51,317 nucleotides of DNA from Alphaproteobacteria bacterium (GTDB lineage: Bacteria > Pseudomonadota > Alphaproteobacteria > Micropepsales > Micropepsaceae). Made by a program: the position numbers and the translations under genes. How positions within the stretch are numbered: the first letter of the stretch is position 1; each line of letters starts with the position of its first letter. Below, in pieces: positions 34,438-42,368 of this stretch. The stretch is from contig SHWE01000010.1 in the NCBI GenBank assembly GCA_009693985.1, forward strand, positions 1-51,317, in the 5' to 3' direction. Under the pieces are notes generated by a model. That model had not been told where the DNA came from and ran no database searches. It was given only the letters and a program-made list of their open reading frames with translations.

Positions 34438-35746
34438 GATTCACCTCGCCACGATTGCTGACGCCCCAACTGGTGATGGCGTTGAAATGCTGGCTCGGGA
34501 AGGCGCCCACATCGGGCGGCCGCGAAGTCTGCCCGCGCAAGGCGACGAAGTCCGCGCGCAAGGGCTGCACATTGCCGCCTTCGTCCCAGGCGCGGCTTTG
34601 CAGCACGGCCGGGCCGCCATTCCAACGCCACGGCATGCGGAAGCGCGTGAACGCTTTGGGCAGCACGGGATCTTGCAGCGCCGCTTCGCCCCAGCTCTGG
34701 CCGCCATCGGCGGAGATCATCACCTTGGTGATCCGCCCGGTGCCCGAATAGGCGACGCCGGTCACTTCATAGATGCCCGGATCTTTCAGCGCGAGGCCCG
34801 GGGAGGGCGAGGTGATAAAGGATTTCACCTCTTGCAGGAAATAGAAGCGATAGGCTTTCCCATCGGGAAGGATCTGCGAATAGGTGCGCGATTCGTAATA
34901 GCTCATCGTCGGTTGGTCGGTGAGCTGGAGCCGGCGGATATATTTGACGTTCATGTTACCTTCGTAGCCCGGCAGCCACAGACGCATCGGATAGCCTTGG
35001 CCAGGCTGGATGCGCTCGCCGTTCTGGTACATGGCGATCATCGCGTCATCGAGCGCTTTGGCGACCGGCACGCTACGCGTCAGCCTCGGGGAGTCGGCCC
35101 CTTCGGCGATGATCCATTTCGCTTTCGGATCGATGCCGGTTTCTTCCAGCAATGTAGAGAGCAGAACGCCCGTCCATTCCGAGCATGACGCAAGACCGTG
35201 CAGCGCGGTGACGTTCGCCTGGATCGGGGTGTTCGAGAACAGAGGCGCGGAATTGCCGCCGCATTCGACGAAGCCGATGCGCGACACTTTGGGATAGCGC
35301 GCCAGGTCTTCCAGCGTGAACACCAGCGGGCGCTTTACGAGACCATGGATCACCAGCCTATGTTGCGCCGGATCGATATCGGGTACGCCGCCATGGCAGA
35401 TGGTGAAGTGCAGCCCGTTCGGTGTGATGATGCCGTTCAGCAGATGATGCGGCGTGCGCGCACGCGTGTTGCGCGGCAGATTGTTCGGATTGTCGACCGC
35501 GCGCACGACATCCTTCTCGAAACGCGATGGCACCTGATAGGGCAACATCAGCGAGCCCGGCGCGTTGGTCCATGCGGGGTCGACCATCGGTTCGGCCGCG
35601 GCCGATGTCAGCGAGCCGTCGACTCCGGTCGCCGCCGCGCCCGCCAGCATCATCCCGCGCCCGAGCAGCGCCCGGCGATGCAGCAAGCCGTTGCCCGCGA
35701 CGATCTCCGGCTGATATGCGCCTAAGTCTGTTCGCCTTTTTGCCAT
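34424..35746 (-). CDS. soxC: SoxC-like sulfane/sulfite dehydrogenase, molybdenum subunit
   Basis: A 440-residue Tat-exported molybdoenzyme with leader HRRALLGRGMMLAGAAATGV. The Mo-pterin domain has the Cys ligand in RIGFVECGGNSAP, preceded by HGGVPDIDPAQHRLVIHGLV, and followed by the dimerisation domain with TKVMISADGGQSWGEAALQ and FRMPWRW. These blocks are the family hallmarks. It oxidises sulfane sulfur or sulfite in the periplasm. An open frame reaches 35887, but ATG 35746 has GAGGG nearby and a proper Tat leader. It heads the operon soxC-soxD-Rieske-molybdoenzyme. None of soxXYZAB is in the window, so the classical thiosulfate role is uncertain. Confidence 0.88.
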   Translation of the reverse strand: MAKRRTDLGAYQPEIVAGNGLLHRRALLGRGMMLAGAAATGVDGSLTSAAAEPMVDPAWTNAPGSLMLPYQVPSRFEKDVVRAVDNPNNLPRNTRARTPHHLLNGIITPNGLHFTICHGGVPDIDPAQHRLVIHGLVKRPLVFTLEDLARYPKVSRIGFVECGGNSAPLFSNTPIQANVTALHGLASCSEWTGVLLSTLLEETGIDPKAKWIIAEGADSPRLTRSVPVAKALDDAMIAMYQNGERIQPGQGYPMRLWLPGYEGNMNVKYIRRLQLTDQPTMSYYESRTYSQILPDGKAYRFYFLQEVKSFITSPSPGLALKDPGIYEVTGVAYSGTGRITKVMISADGGQSWGEAALQDPVLPKAFTRFRMPWRWNGGPAVLQSRAWDEGGNVQPLRADFVALRGQTSRPPDVGAFPSQHFNAITSWGVSNRGEVNHVYA

Positions 35747-35762
35747 CGCACCCTCCGTGCCC

Positions 35763-35782
35763 GCGGGGCCGTGAATCCCCGC
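35763..35782 (-). promoter_or_regulatory. Hairpin in the leader of the soxC operon
   Basis: GCGGGG (35763-35768) and CCCCGC (35777-35782) form a 6-bp stem with an 8-base loop, about 17 bases upstream of the soxC-like start. It could influence translation or be a regulator site; it has no T-run. Confidence 0.3.
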
Positions 35783-35901
35783 AAATATCGAAGCTAAGCC
35801 TAGCGCATCGGGCGCATCGGCGAAACGTGTCTGACCAGATTGTGCGCGCGTAAGCCGAGGGATAGCCTCACGCCAAGGTCCGAACATCGGGGAGGAACAT
35901 C

Positions 35902-36924
35902 ATGCGGAAGTGGATGACGATTTTGGCGCTGAGCGCCGCCATGACGGCAGCGTTCACTATGGTTGGACATCACGGTTTTGCGCAAAGCGCGCCGGCCGGC
36001 GATCCCAATGCCGCGCCCAATCCCTATCGCGAGGATGCCGGCTGGGCGAAGCTGATGAAGGGACGCAAATGGGGCGCGGTGTCGGCCGTCGATATCGACC
36101 GCGACGGTAGAAGCGTCTGGGTGTTCGACCGCTGCGAAACGGCGGACGATTGTTCCTGGACCGCCAATCTCAACCCGATCCAGAAATTCGACGCGACGGG
36201 CAAGCTCGTCGCCAGCTTCGGGCGCGGCATGTTCAACTATCCGCACGGAATCTATGTCGACGCGCAGAACAATCTTTGGGTCTCCGATGGCCGCGCCAAG
36301 AACAACGGCAAGGGCCATACGGTGATGAAGTTCTCGCCCGACGGAAGACTGTTGCTGACGATGGGAACGCCCGGCGTTCCGGGCAACGATGCGACGCATT
36401 TCAACGCGCCCTCCGACATATTGCTGGCGCCCGACGGCTCTATCTTCATCGCCGACGGCCATGGCGGCGAAACCAATGCGCGCATGGTGAAGTTCGACAA
36501 GGACGGAAAATTCCTCAAGAGTTGGGGCAAGAAGGGCACCGGGCCTGGCGATTTCGATGCGCCGCATGGTCTGGCGATGGATTCGACCGGGCGTCTCTTC
36601 GTCGCGGATCGCGGCAACAGCCGCATCCAGATCTTCGATCAGGAAGGAAAATTCCTCGTCGAGTGGCGGCAATTCGGCCGACCTTCCGGCATCCACATCA
36701 CCAAGGACGACATCATCTATGTCGCCGATTCCAATTCGAGCGAGAAGATCAACCCGCCGTTCAAGCAGGGCATCCGCGTCGGCAGCGTCAAGGACGGCAA
36801 GGTGACGGCCTATATTCCGTGGGCCGAGACCAACACACTCGAAGGCGTCGCCGTGGACGCCGCCGGTAACGTCTATGGCGGCTTCACCAACACGCTGAAC
36901 TTCAGACGGTTCGTGAAGAAATAG
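35902..36924 (+). CDS. Secreted NHL-repeat beta-propeller protein (copy 2)
   Basis: A 340-residue paralogue of the product at 22933-23970. It has an N-terminal leader (MRKWMTILALSAAMTAAFTM) and NHL repeats such as YPHGIYVDAQNNLWVSDG, FNAPSDILLAPDGSIFIADG and APHGLAMDSTGRLFVADR with NSRIQIFDQEG. Both copies share NPYRxxxGW near the mature N-terminus and a Cys pair in the first blade (here CETADDC). It likely acts in the periplasm; whether enzyme or binding scaffold is unknown. It is divergent from soxC and followed 18 bases later by the amine oxidase gene, suggesting they work together. Confidence 0.85.
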   Translation: MRKWMTILALSAAMTAAFTMVGHHGFAQSAPAGDPNAAPNPYREDAGWAKLMKGRKWGAVSAVDIDRDGRSVWVFDRCETADDCSWTANLNPIQKFDATGKLVASFGRGMFNYPHGIYVDAQNNLWVSDGRAKNNGKGHTVMKFSPDGRLLLTMGTPGVPGNDATHFNAPSDILLAPDGSIFIADGHGGETNARMVKFDKDGKFLKSWGKKGTGPGDFDAPHGLAMDSTGRLFVADRGNSRIQIFDQEGKFLVEWRQFGRPSGIHITKDDIIYVADSNSSEKINPPFKQGIRVGSVKDGKVTAYIPWAETNTLEGVAVDAAGNVYGGFTNTLNFRRFVKK

Positions 36925-36942
36925 CACCACGCAAGAGGCCGC

Positions 36943-38535
36943 ATGGTGGCCGAAGAAAACCGCAAGCCCATGCTCCGGCGCGATCTCATCGCGCTGATCG
37001 GCGCCGTGGGCGGGGCTGCCACCATGTACCAGGCCATGACCGCGCTCGGCTTCGCCGCCGAGTCCGATTACAAAGGCCCCTTCAAGCTCGACGGCGATCC
37101 GAAAGGCGCTTCCGTTCTGATCCTGGGCGCCGGACTCGCCGGGCTGGTCGCCGCTTACGAGCTCGGCAAAGCAGGTTATCGCGTTCAAGTTCTCGAATAT
37201 GAGAACCGCGCTGGCGGGCGCTGCTGGACGTTGCGCGGCGGCGACCGCTTTACCGAAATCGGCGGCGCGGAGCAAAGATGCGAGTTCGACCGCGGGCTTT
37301 ATTTCAATACCGGCCCGTGGCGCATTCCCTATCATCACCGGGCGCTGCTCGATTACTGCAAGCGGTTCGGCGTGGCGCTCGAGCCCTTCGTGCACGTCAA
37401 TCACAACGCCTATGTGCATGCCAAGGACGCGATGGGCGGCAAGCCCCAACGCTACCGGCATGTCGAAGCCGATTTCCACGGCCATGTCGCCGAGCTGCTC
37501 GCCAAAACGATCAACCAGAACCAGCTCGACGCTAGGGTGACGCGGGAAGATCAGGAAAAGTTGCTGGAACATTTGCGCGTGTGGGGCGCGCTCGACCGCA
37601 ATTACGCCTATGTGAAAGGCGAAATCTCCAGCGACAGACGCGGCTTCGACAAGGATCAAGGCGCTGGTCTCCCCGGTGAGCCCGAGCCGTCGCAGCCGCT
37701 TCAGCTCTCCGACGTTCTCAACATGGGCCTATGGTCGCAATTCGGCTCGCGCCACGAATATGACTATCAATCGCCGCTGCTTCAGCCGGTGGGCGGCATG
37801 GACGCAATCGTGCGCGGCTTTCTGCGCGAGGTCGCAAGCGTGGTCCGCCTGAACTCCAAAGTGATTTCGATCCGGCAGGACGGCAATGGCGTGACCGTCT
37901 CCTATGAGGACACGCGACGCGCCGGCACGCAAACCGCGCGGGCCGATTGGTGCCTCTGCACGATCCCGCTCACCGTGCTGTCGAAGATCGAGATGAATGT
38001 GGGCCCGCCGATGCGGTCGGCGATCTCGGCGGTGGGGTACAGCAGTTCGCTAAAGGTCGGGTTGCAATTCAAGCGCCGTTTCTGGGAGGAGGACGAAGCG
38101 ATCTATGGCGGGATCAGTTTCACCGATCTTGCTGTCCGGCAGATTTCCTATCCCAGCAACGACTATCATAGCGCTAATGGCATCGTGCTCGGCGCCTATC
38201 CGGGTGGCACCTACGCCCGCGAATTTGCCGCGCTGGAGCCTCAGGCACGCGTGCGCCGCGCCGTCGAACTTGGCGCCGCCATCCATCCGCAATATGAACG
38301 CGAATTCGAGAACGGCATCTCGGTCGCGTGGGACCGCATCGCTTCCGCGCAAGGCGGTTTCGCGACGTGGCCGGATGGGGTGCGCGCGCAGCATTACGCA
38401 AATCTCTGCAGCTTCGATGGCCGCATTGCGCTGGCCGGAGAGCACGCCTCTTATCTAAGTGCCTGGCAGGAGGGCGCGGTGCTGTCGGCGCTCGACACCG
38501 TCGGCCGCCTGCACCGACGCGTGCTGGCCGGATAA
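36943..38535 (+). CDS. Tat-exported flavin amine oxidase
   Basis: A 530-residue FAD enzyme of the flavin monoamine oxidase / L-amino-acid oxidase family. The leader LRRDLIALIGAVGGAA is Tat-like. The dinucleotide motif is VLILGAGLAGLVAAYELGKA (from about residue 58), followed by the family's NRAGGRCWTLRGG. Near the C-terminus, GRIALAGEHAS then SAWQEGAVLSAL is the second FAD-binding block. It should oxidise an amine or amino acid to an imine with O2 or a quinone/cytochrome acceptor, on the periplasmic side if the leader works. An ATG at 36943 follows the NHL gene directly. The substrate is unknown. Confidence 0.9.
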   Translation: MVAEENRKPMLRRDLIALIGAVGGAATMYQAMTALGFAAESDYKGPFKLDGDPKGASVLILGAGLAGLVAAYELGKAGYRVQVLEYENRAGGRCWTLRGGDRFTEIGGAEQRCEFDRGLYFNTGPWRIPYHHRALLDYCKRFGVALEPFVHVNHNAYVHAKDAMGGKPQRYRHVEADFHGHVAELLAKTINQNQLDARVTREDQEKLLEHLRVWGALDRNYAYVKGEISSDRRGFDKDQGAGLPGEPEPSQPLQLSDVLNMGLWSQFGSRHEYDYQSPLLQPVGGMDAIVRGFLREVASVVRLNSKVISIRQDGNGVTVSYEDTRRAGTQTARADWCLCTIPLTVLSKIEMNVGPPMRSAISAVGYSSSLKVGLQFKRRFWEEDEAIYGGISFTDLAVRQISYPSNDYHSANGIVLGAYPGGTYAREFAALEPQARVRRAVELGAAIHPQYEREFENGISVAWDRIASAQGGFATWPDGVRAQHYANLCSFDGRIALAGEHASYLSAWQEGAVLSALDTVGRLHRRVLAG

Positions 38536-38559
38536 ATCGCCGTTCGTTCTGGCGCGTGG

Positions 38560-38574
38560 CCTATCTGTGATAGG
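38560..38574 (+). promoter_or_regulatory. Small perfect hairpin before the TPR gene
   Basis: CCTATC-TGT-GATAGG is a 6-bp perfect inverted repeat, 31 bases upstream of the TPR gene start and 25 bases after the amine oxidase stop. No T-run follows, so a regulator half-site pair or mRNA hairpin is likelier than a terminator. Confidence 0.3.
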
Positions 38575-38604
38575 GTGCCCGCCGTAAGGACCTTCGAGGA
38601 CAGG

Positions 38605-39345
38605 ATGATAGGCAGAGTATTAGCGCGGCCGGGCACATTACTGCTGAGTCTGTTTGTGTTGGGCGTCGCGTCCACGGCAGCAACGGCGCAGTCGCCGTTG
38701 GACGCATGCTTCAGCATCGATGCCAGGACATCGGCCGATCTTCGGATCGAGGGCTGCACGCGGCTTCTTGAATCCGGAACTTTGCCGCCAAGCAGCCGCG
38801 CCATGGCATTCCAGAACCGCGGCACCGCCTTTCTCGGCAAGGACGATTTCGACCGCGCCATCGCGGATTACGACCAGGCGATCAAATTGGACCCCGATTA
38901 CGCCAATGCCTTCAATAGCCGCGGTGTCGCCTATCAGAACAAGGGCGACCACGAACGCGCGATGCAGGATTACGATCAGGCGATTCGACTCGCTCCCGAA
39001 GATGCCAACGCCCTCAATGGCCGCTGCTGGCTGCGCGCGGTGGTGGGGCAATTCCAGGGCGCTTTGGCCGATTGCAATGAATCGCTTCGGCTGAGACCGA
39101 ACAGTTCCAACACATTGGATTCGCGCGGGTTCGTTTATCTCCGGCTTGGCCGCTGGGATGACGCCCTGGCCGATTCCGATGCGGCTGTGCGGGCCAATCC
39201 AGGCAACGCCTGGGCGCTTTTCGAACGCGGCATCGCCAAGCACCGCAAGGGCGACCTTACGGGTGGCGACGCCGATATTGCGGCTTCGCGCGCGCTCGAT
39301 CCGAAGGCGGAGATGGAACTCACCGGCCTCGGCATGACGCTGTAA
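38605..39345 (+). CDS. Secreted TPR-repeat protein
   Basis: A 246-residue protein with an N-terminal hydrophobic leader (RPGTLLLSLFVLGVASTAATA) and about five tetratricopeptide repeats. The repeats include NRGTAFLGKDDFDRAIADYD, NSRGVAYQNKGDHERAMQDY and DSRGFVYLRLGRWDDALADS. TPRs form helical scaffolds for protein-protein contact, here in the periplasm. ATG 38605 with GAGGA nearby is chosen over an upstream frame extension. It is the last plus-strand gene of the region, and its stop is 3 bases from the convergent M28 pseudogene. Confidence 0.85.
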   Translation: MIGRVLARPGTLLLSLFVLGVASTAATAQSPLDACFSIDARTSADLRIEGCTRLLESGTLPPSSRAMAFQNRGTAFLGKDDFDRAIADYDQAIKLDPDYANAFNSRGVAYQNKGDHERAMQDYDQAIRLAPEDANALNGRCWLRAVVGQFQGALADCNESLRLRPNSSNTLDSRGFVYLRLGRWDDALADSDAAVRANPGNAWALFERGIAKHRKGDLTGGDADIAASRALDPKAEMELTGLGMTL

Positions 39346-39348
39346 TTT

Positions 39349-40586
39349 TTAGGGCTTCACCGTCGCGCCGGCGAGCTCGGCGACCGCGCCCAGCGTCGTC
39401 TGCGCCGCATTGAGGCCGAGCTTAAAATCGGCATCGGTAAAGTTCGCGAAGAGGTCGGTCGGCTGGTGCCAATGCGGATCCCAGCCGCTGCCGATATGAA
39501 TGCCGCGCTCGTTTTCGCCTAAAGAAATGGCGGCGACCTCGTCCATGAACGGCGTCGAGTCGGTGTTGGTCATGTGGCTGCCGACGGCGGCCGGATAGTC
39601 GGTGGCGTAGCGCTCATTGGCGGCGTGCAGCGCCAACGCCAAGCTTTGCGATTGCGCCGCGAATCTGGAAATTGCCTGGAATTCGATGTTCACGTCGGCT
39701 TCGGGGCGCTGTTCGGGCGCCACTGTGCCGTCGGCGCGCCGTGATCGAACAGCATCATGTCGTGCTGGATCATGCCGAGCCATTTCGGTTCGGGATATCG
39801 GCCCGAGCCCGCGGGTTCTTCCTTGCCTTGCAGGGCGCTCCGCTGCTCGACATAGACGCGCGCGCCGTTCAGGCCCGTCTCTTCATTGTTCCAGAGAATG
39901 AACCGGTTCGAACGCTCGGTCTGAACGTCCGCGGCGCTGAATATGCGCGCCAGCTCCATCACCAGCGCGGTGCCCGAGCCGTCATCATTGGCGGCCTCGC
40001 CGAAGCCGCGCCCATCCATATGGGCGGAGACGATGTACATCTCATCGGGGCGCGTCATGCCGATCTTGGTGCAATAGACTTCCTGGCGCTCATTGCCCGA
40101 CGGCTCTTGCATATTTAGCGCGCGCAAGCGTGCATCGGGTTGGATGTCGGGATCGACGTTCGGCGCCGCCGCCGTGACGGAGCCGCGTTGCCGTACGCCG
40201 CCGACCATGCGCGGGACATCGCCGGGACCGCGCGGCGTGCCGACCGGTACCGTCGGCGCCGGCGGGGGAGGCGGCGGATAGATATAGGTCAGGCGCTCGG
40301 TGTTGGTGCAGCCGTAACTTTTCAGCTGCGCCTCGATCCAATCGACGGCGGCGCGGTTGCGATCCGTTCCCTGCCGCCGGTCGCCGAATTGGGTGAGGCC
40401 ATTGATGGTCGTCCTGTATCTTTCGAGATCCAGGCGCTCGACCAGCATGCCGGGAGAATTTCACGCGAGCGGCGTGGGCCCGGCGGGAGCATCGTCTTGC
40501 GCAGGACGCCCGGAGCCGGCCAAGTGGACGGCAATAGCGCCGGCCGTGAGCGCGAGCAGAAGGGCGCCGGTCAGCAGCGCGCGCAT
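39349..40586 (-). pseudogene. M28-family metallopeptidase, broken by a stop codon and a frameshift
   Basis: The reading frame begins at ATG 40586 (directly after the upstream TAA) with a signal peptide MRALLTGALLLALTAGAIAV. It hits an in-frame TGA at codon 42 (40463-40461), then continues in the same frame as a secreted M28 peptidase. AHMDGRGFGEAANDDGSGTA supplies zinc ligands His and Asp, and WNNEETGLNGARV the Glu pair. Within about 39727-39743 the frame shifts by one base: one frame ends DHGAPT..., while the other resumes RADGTVAPEQRPEADVN and carries the C-terminal third to 39349, including HWHQPTD. The two halves join seamlessly at protein level. Two independent lesions make a functional product unlikely, unless sequencing errors are involved. 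Confidence 0.85.
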
Positions 40587-41432
40587 TTAGAACGACGGCG
40601 TCTTCTCTTCCGGCATCGTGCCGAAGGTCGAGCCCTCGTGGAAATCGCGGTTGTTCTCGGCGCAGACGACTTCCATCAACTCTTTGACGCGATTGGGACG
40701 GTAATAGCCCATTGCCTTCCACGGCATGGCGAAGGCGCCGGGGTCCTCGACGCGGATGACGAATTCGATGCCTTTGCCTTTGTCGTCCTCGATCAGGCGA
40801 TAGCGCTCGGTCACGTGAAGCTTGTCACTGTGCGGCGTGCCCCAGGTATCGACGACCGAATATTTGTGCGTCTTGATGCCGATCGTGTCGACCACCAGCG
40901 TGTCGCCGTCCCAGCGCCCGATGGAATCGCCGAACCAGGACGGCTTCACATTGTCGGCGTGCTTCTGAGCGAAGTGGATCTGCCGCACCAGATGATCGCG
41001 CTGATAGATGATGAGGAGCTTGTCCTTGGCCTGCACGAATTGCACCGCCTCGCGCAGGTTCAGGATTTGCGGTACCGCCACCGGCCAGCAGGAATCGTCA
41101 GCCTGGAAGATATGCTCGAGCCGCATTTCCTTCACCGCGTTTTCCTTGACCACTTCGCGCGTCCACGGCAGCAGGAATGGATTGTCCCAATTGCCAGCGA
41201 TGATCTCGCCCGCGTCGGGGCCGGTCACGGGTAATTTGGTGATGGGTTTGCCCTCATTGTCGCCGGGCACGGGCAGGAATTCTGGTTCTGGTGCGCGTGT
41301 CCATACGCCGTTGAAATCCGGCAGATCCTCGGCGCCGGGATTTGTGGCGGCGAAAAGCGTAGCTGAAGCGGCGCTCAATAGTAGGCCCGCCAACAGGCTC
41401 CTCGCGATCCATCTCGGCATAGGATTCTCCAT
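40587..41432 (-). CDS. Secreted protein of the three-copy unknown family (copy B)
   Basis: A 281-residue protein with a signal peptide (PRWIARSLLAGLLLSAASATLFA). It shares with copies A and C: LPDFNGVWTRAPE, DSCWPVAVPQILNLREA, WFGDSIGRWDGDTLVVDT, WGTPHSDKLHVTERYRLI, VEDPGAFAMPWK, VCAENNRDF and a C-terminal MPEEKTPSF. Copies B and C are about twice as similar to each other by eye as either is to A. Its ATG overlaps the stop of copy C (ATGA, 41432) and its TAA is directly before the ATG of the M28 pseudogene, so the three were once one coupled unit. Function unknown. Confidence 0.82.
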   Translation of the reverse strand: MENPMPRWIARSLLAGLLLSAASATLFAATNPGAEDLPDFNGVWTRAPEPEFLPVPGDNEGKPITKLPVTGPDAGEIIAGNWDNPFLLPWTREVVKENAVKEMRLEHIFQADDSCWPVAVPQILNLREAVQFVQAKDKLLIIYQRDHLVRQIHFAQKHADNVKPSWFGDSIGRWDGDTLVVDTIGIKTHKYSVVDTWGTPHSDKLHVTERYRLIEDDKGKGIEFVIRVEDPGAFAMPWKAMGYYRPNRVKELMEVVCAENNRDFHEGSTFGTMPEEKTPSF

Positions 41433-42307
41433 CAAAACGCTGGGGTTTTCTCTTCCGGCATGGGGCCGAAAGTGGTGCCCGCCTCGAAGTGGCGATTGTT
41501 CTCGGCGCAGGCGACTTCCAATATGTCTTGCACGCGGTTGGGGCGGAACATTGCGACGGCCTTCCATGGCGCCGTGAAAGTGCCCGGATCATCGACTGTG
41601 AACACGATTTCTATGGCTTTACCGTCCGCGTCGTTGATCAGCCGGTAGCGCTCGACGACGTGGAGCTTTTCGGTGTGCGGCGTGCCCCACGGATCGACAA
41701 CGTGAAGCGCGTGGGTGACTTGCCCGATGGTGTCCACCACCAGCGTGTCGCCTTCCCAATGACCGACCGATTCTCCGTACCAGGACGGTTTCGGATTTTT
41801 GCTGTGCGGTTGGTTGAGATAGATGGTGCGCCATTGATGATCGCGCTGGTGGATGAAGAGTATCTTGTCCTTGGTTTGTATGATCTTGGCCGGGTCGCGC
41901 AGATTGAGGATTTGCGGCAGGCCCGACGGCCAGCAGGAATTGCTCGCCGTGTAGACGTGGTCGAGCGCGATCTCCTGTTCGGCATTCTTCCTCACCACCT
42001 CGCGCGCCCAGGGTTGCAGGATCGAATTGTGGTAATCGCCCGCCATGATCTCTTCGGCGTCTGTGTCGCTCACCGGCTTCTTGACCAGCGGGTCGGCATT
42101 GGGGCCGGTCACGGTCAGCTTGACGAGCGGCACAGAAATTTCGCCCGGCACCGGAAAGAAGTAATTGTCGGGTGAGCGAGCCCACATGCCGGAAAAGTCC
42201 GGCACCGCTTTCGGTGCGGGCGCCGGTGCGGCGGCGGTCACCGAAGCGGCAATCGCGCACAGCGCGGCGCTCGCGAGAAGGCTCCTGATCGCAAAAATTC
42301 TCTTCAT
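41432..42307 (-). CDS. Secreted protein of the three-copy unknown family (copy C)
   Basis: A 291-residue protein with leader MKRIFAIRSLLASAALCAIA. Family blocks are VPDFSGMWARSPD, NSCWPSGLPQILNLRD, WYGESVGHWEGDTLVVDT, WGTPHTEKLHVVERYRLI, DDPGTFTAPWK, CAENNRHF and MPEEKTPAF. The near-tandem arrangement with copy B indicates local duplication. ATG 42307 is chosen over GTG 42337 because it gives a clean signal peptide, although no good ribosome-binding site is visible. It lies 61 bases downstream of the GMC dehydrogenase gene on the same strand. No function can be assigned. Confidence 0.82.
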   Translation of the reverse strand: MKRIFAIRSLLASAALCAIAASVTAAAPAPAPKAVPDFSGMWARSPDNYFFPVPGEISVPLVKLTVTGPNADPLVKKPVSDTDAEEIMAGDYHNSILQPWAREVVRKNAEQEIALDHVYTASNSCWPSGLPQILNLRDPAKIIQTKDKILFIHQRDHQWRTIYLNQPHSKNPKPSWYGESVGHWEGDTLVVDTIGQVTHALHVVDPWGTPHTEKLHVVERYRLINDADGKAIEIVFTVDDPGTFTAPWKAVAMFRPNRVQDILEVACAENNRHFEAGTTFGPMPEEKTPAF

Positions 42308-42368
42308 AACGTAACCATAGCAAATAGCGGCTGACACAGGGCTGACAGGACGGTGACCTATGGCACCT

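Noticed and set aside
39727-39743. Programmed -1 frameshift in the M28 gene
   Set aside because: No X-XXY-YYZ slippery heptamer is present at the junction, and the gene already carries an in-frame stop.
40461-40463. Selenocysteine readthrough of the TGA in the M28 gene
   Set aside because: The TGA lies in the linker between signal peptide and catalytic domain, where no redox residue is expected, no obvious SECIS hairpin follows, and a second lesion downstream points to decay.
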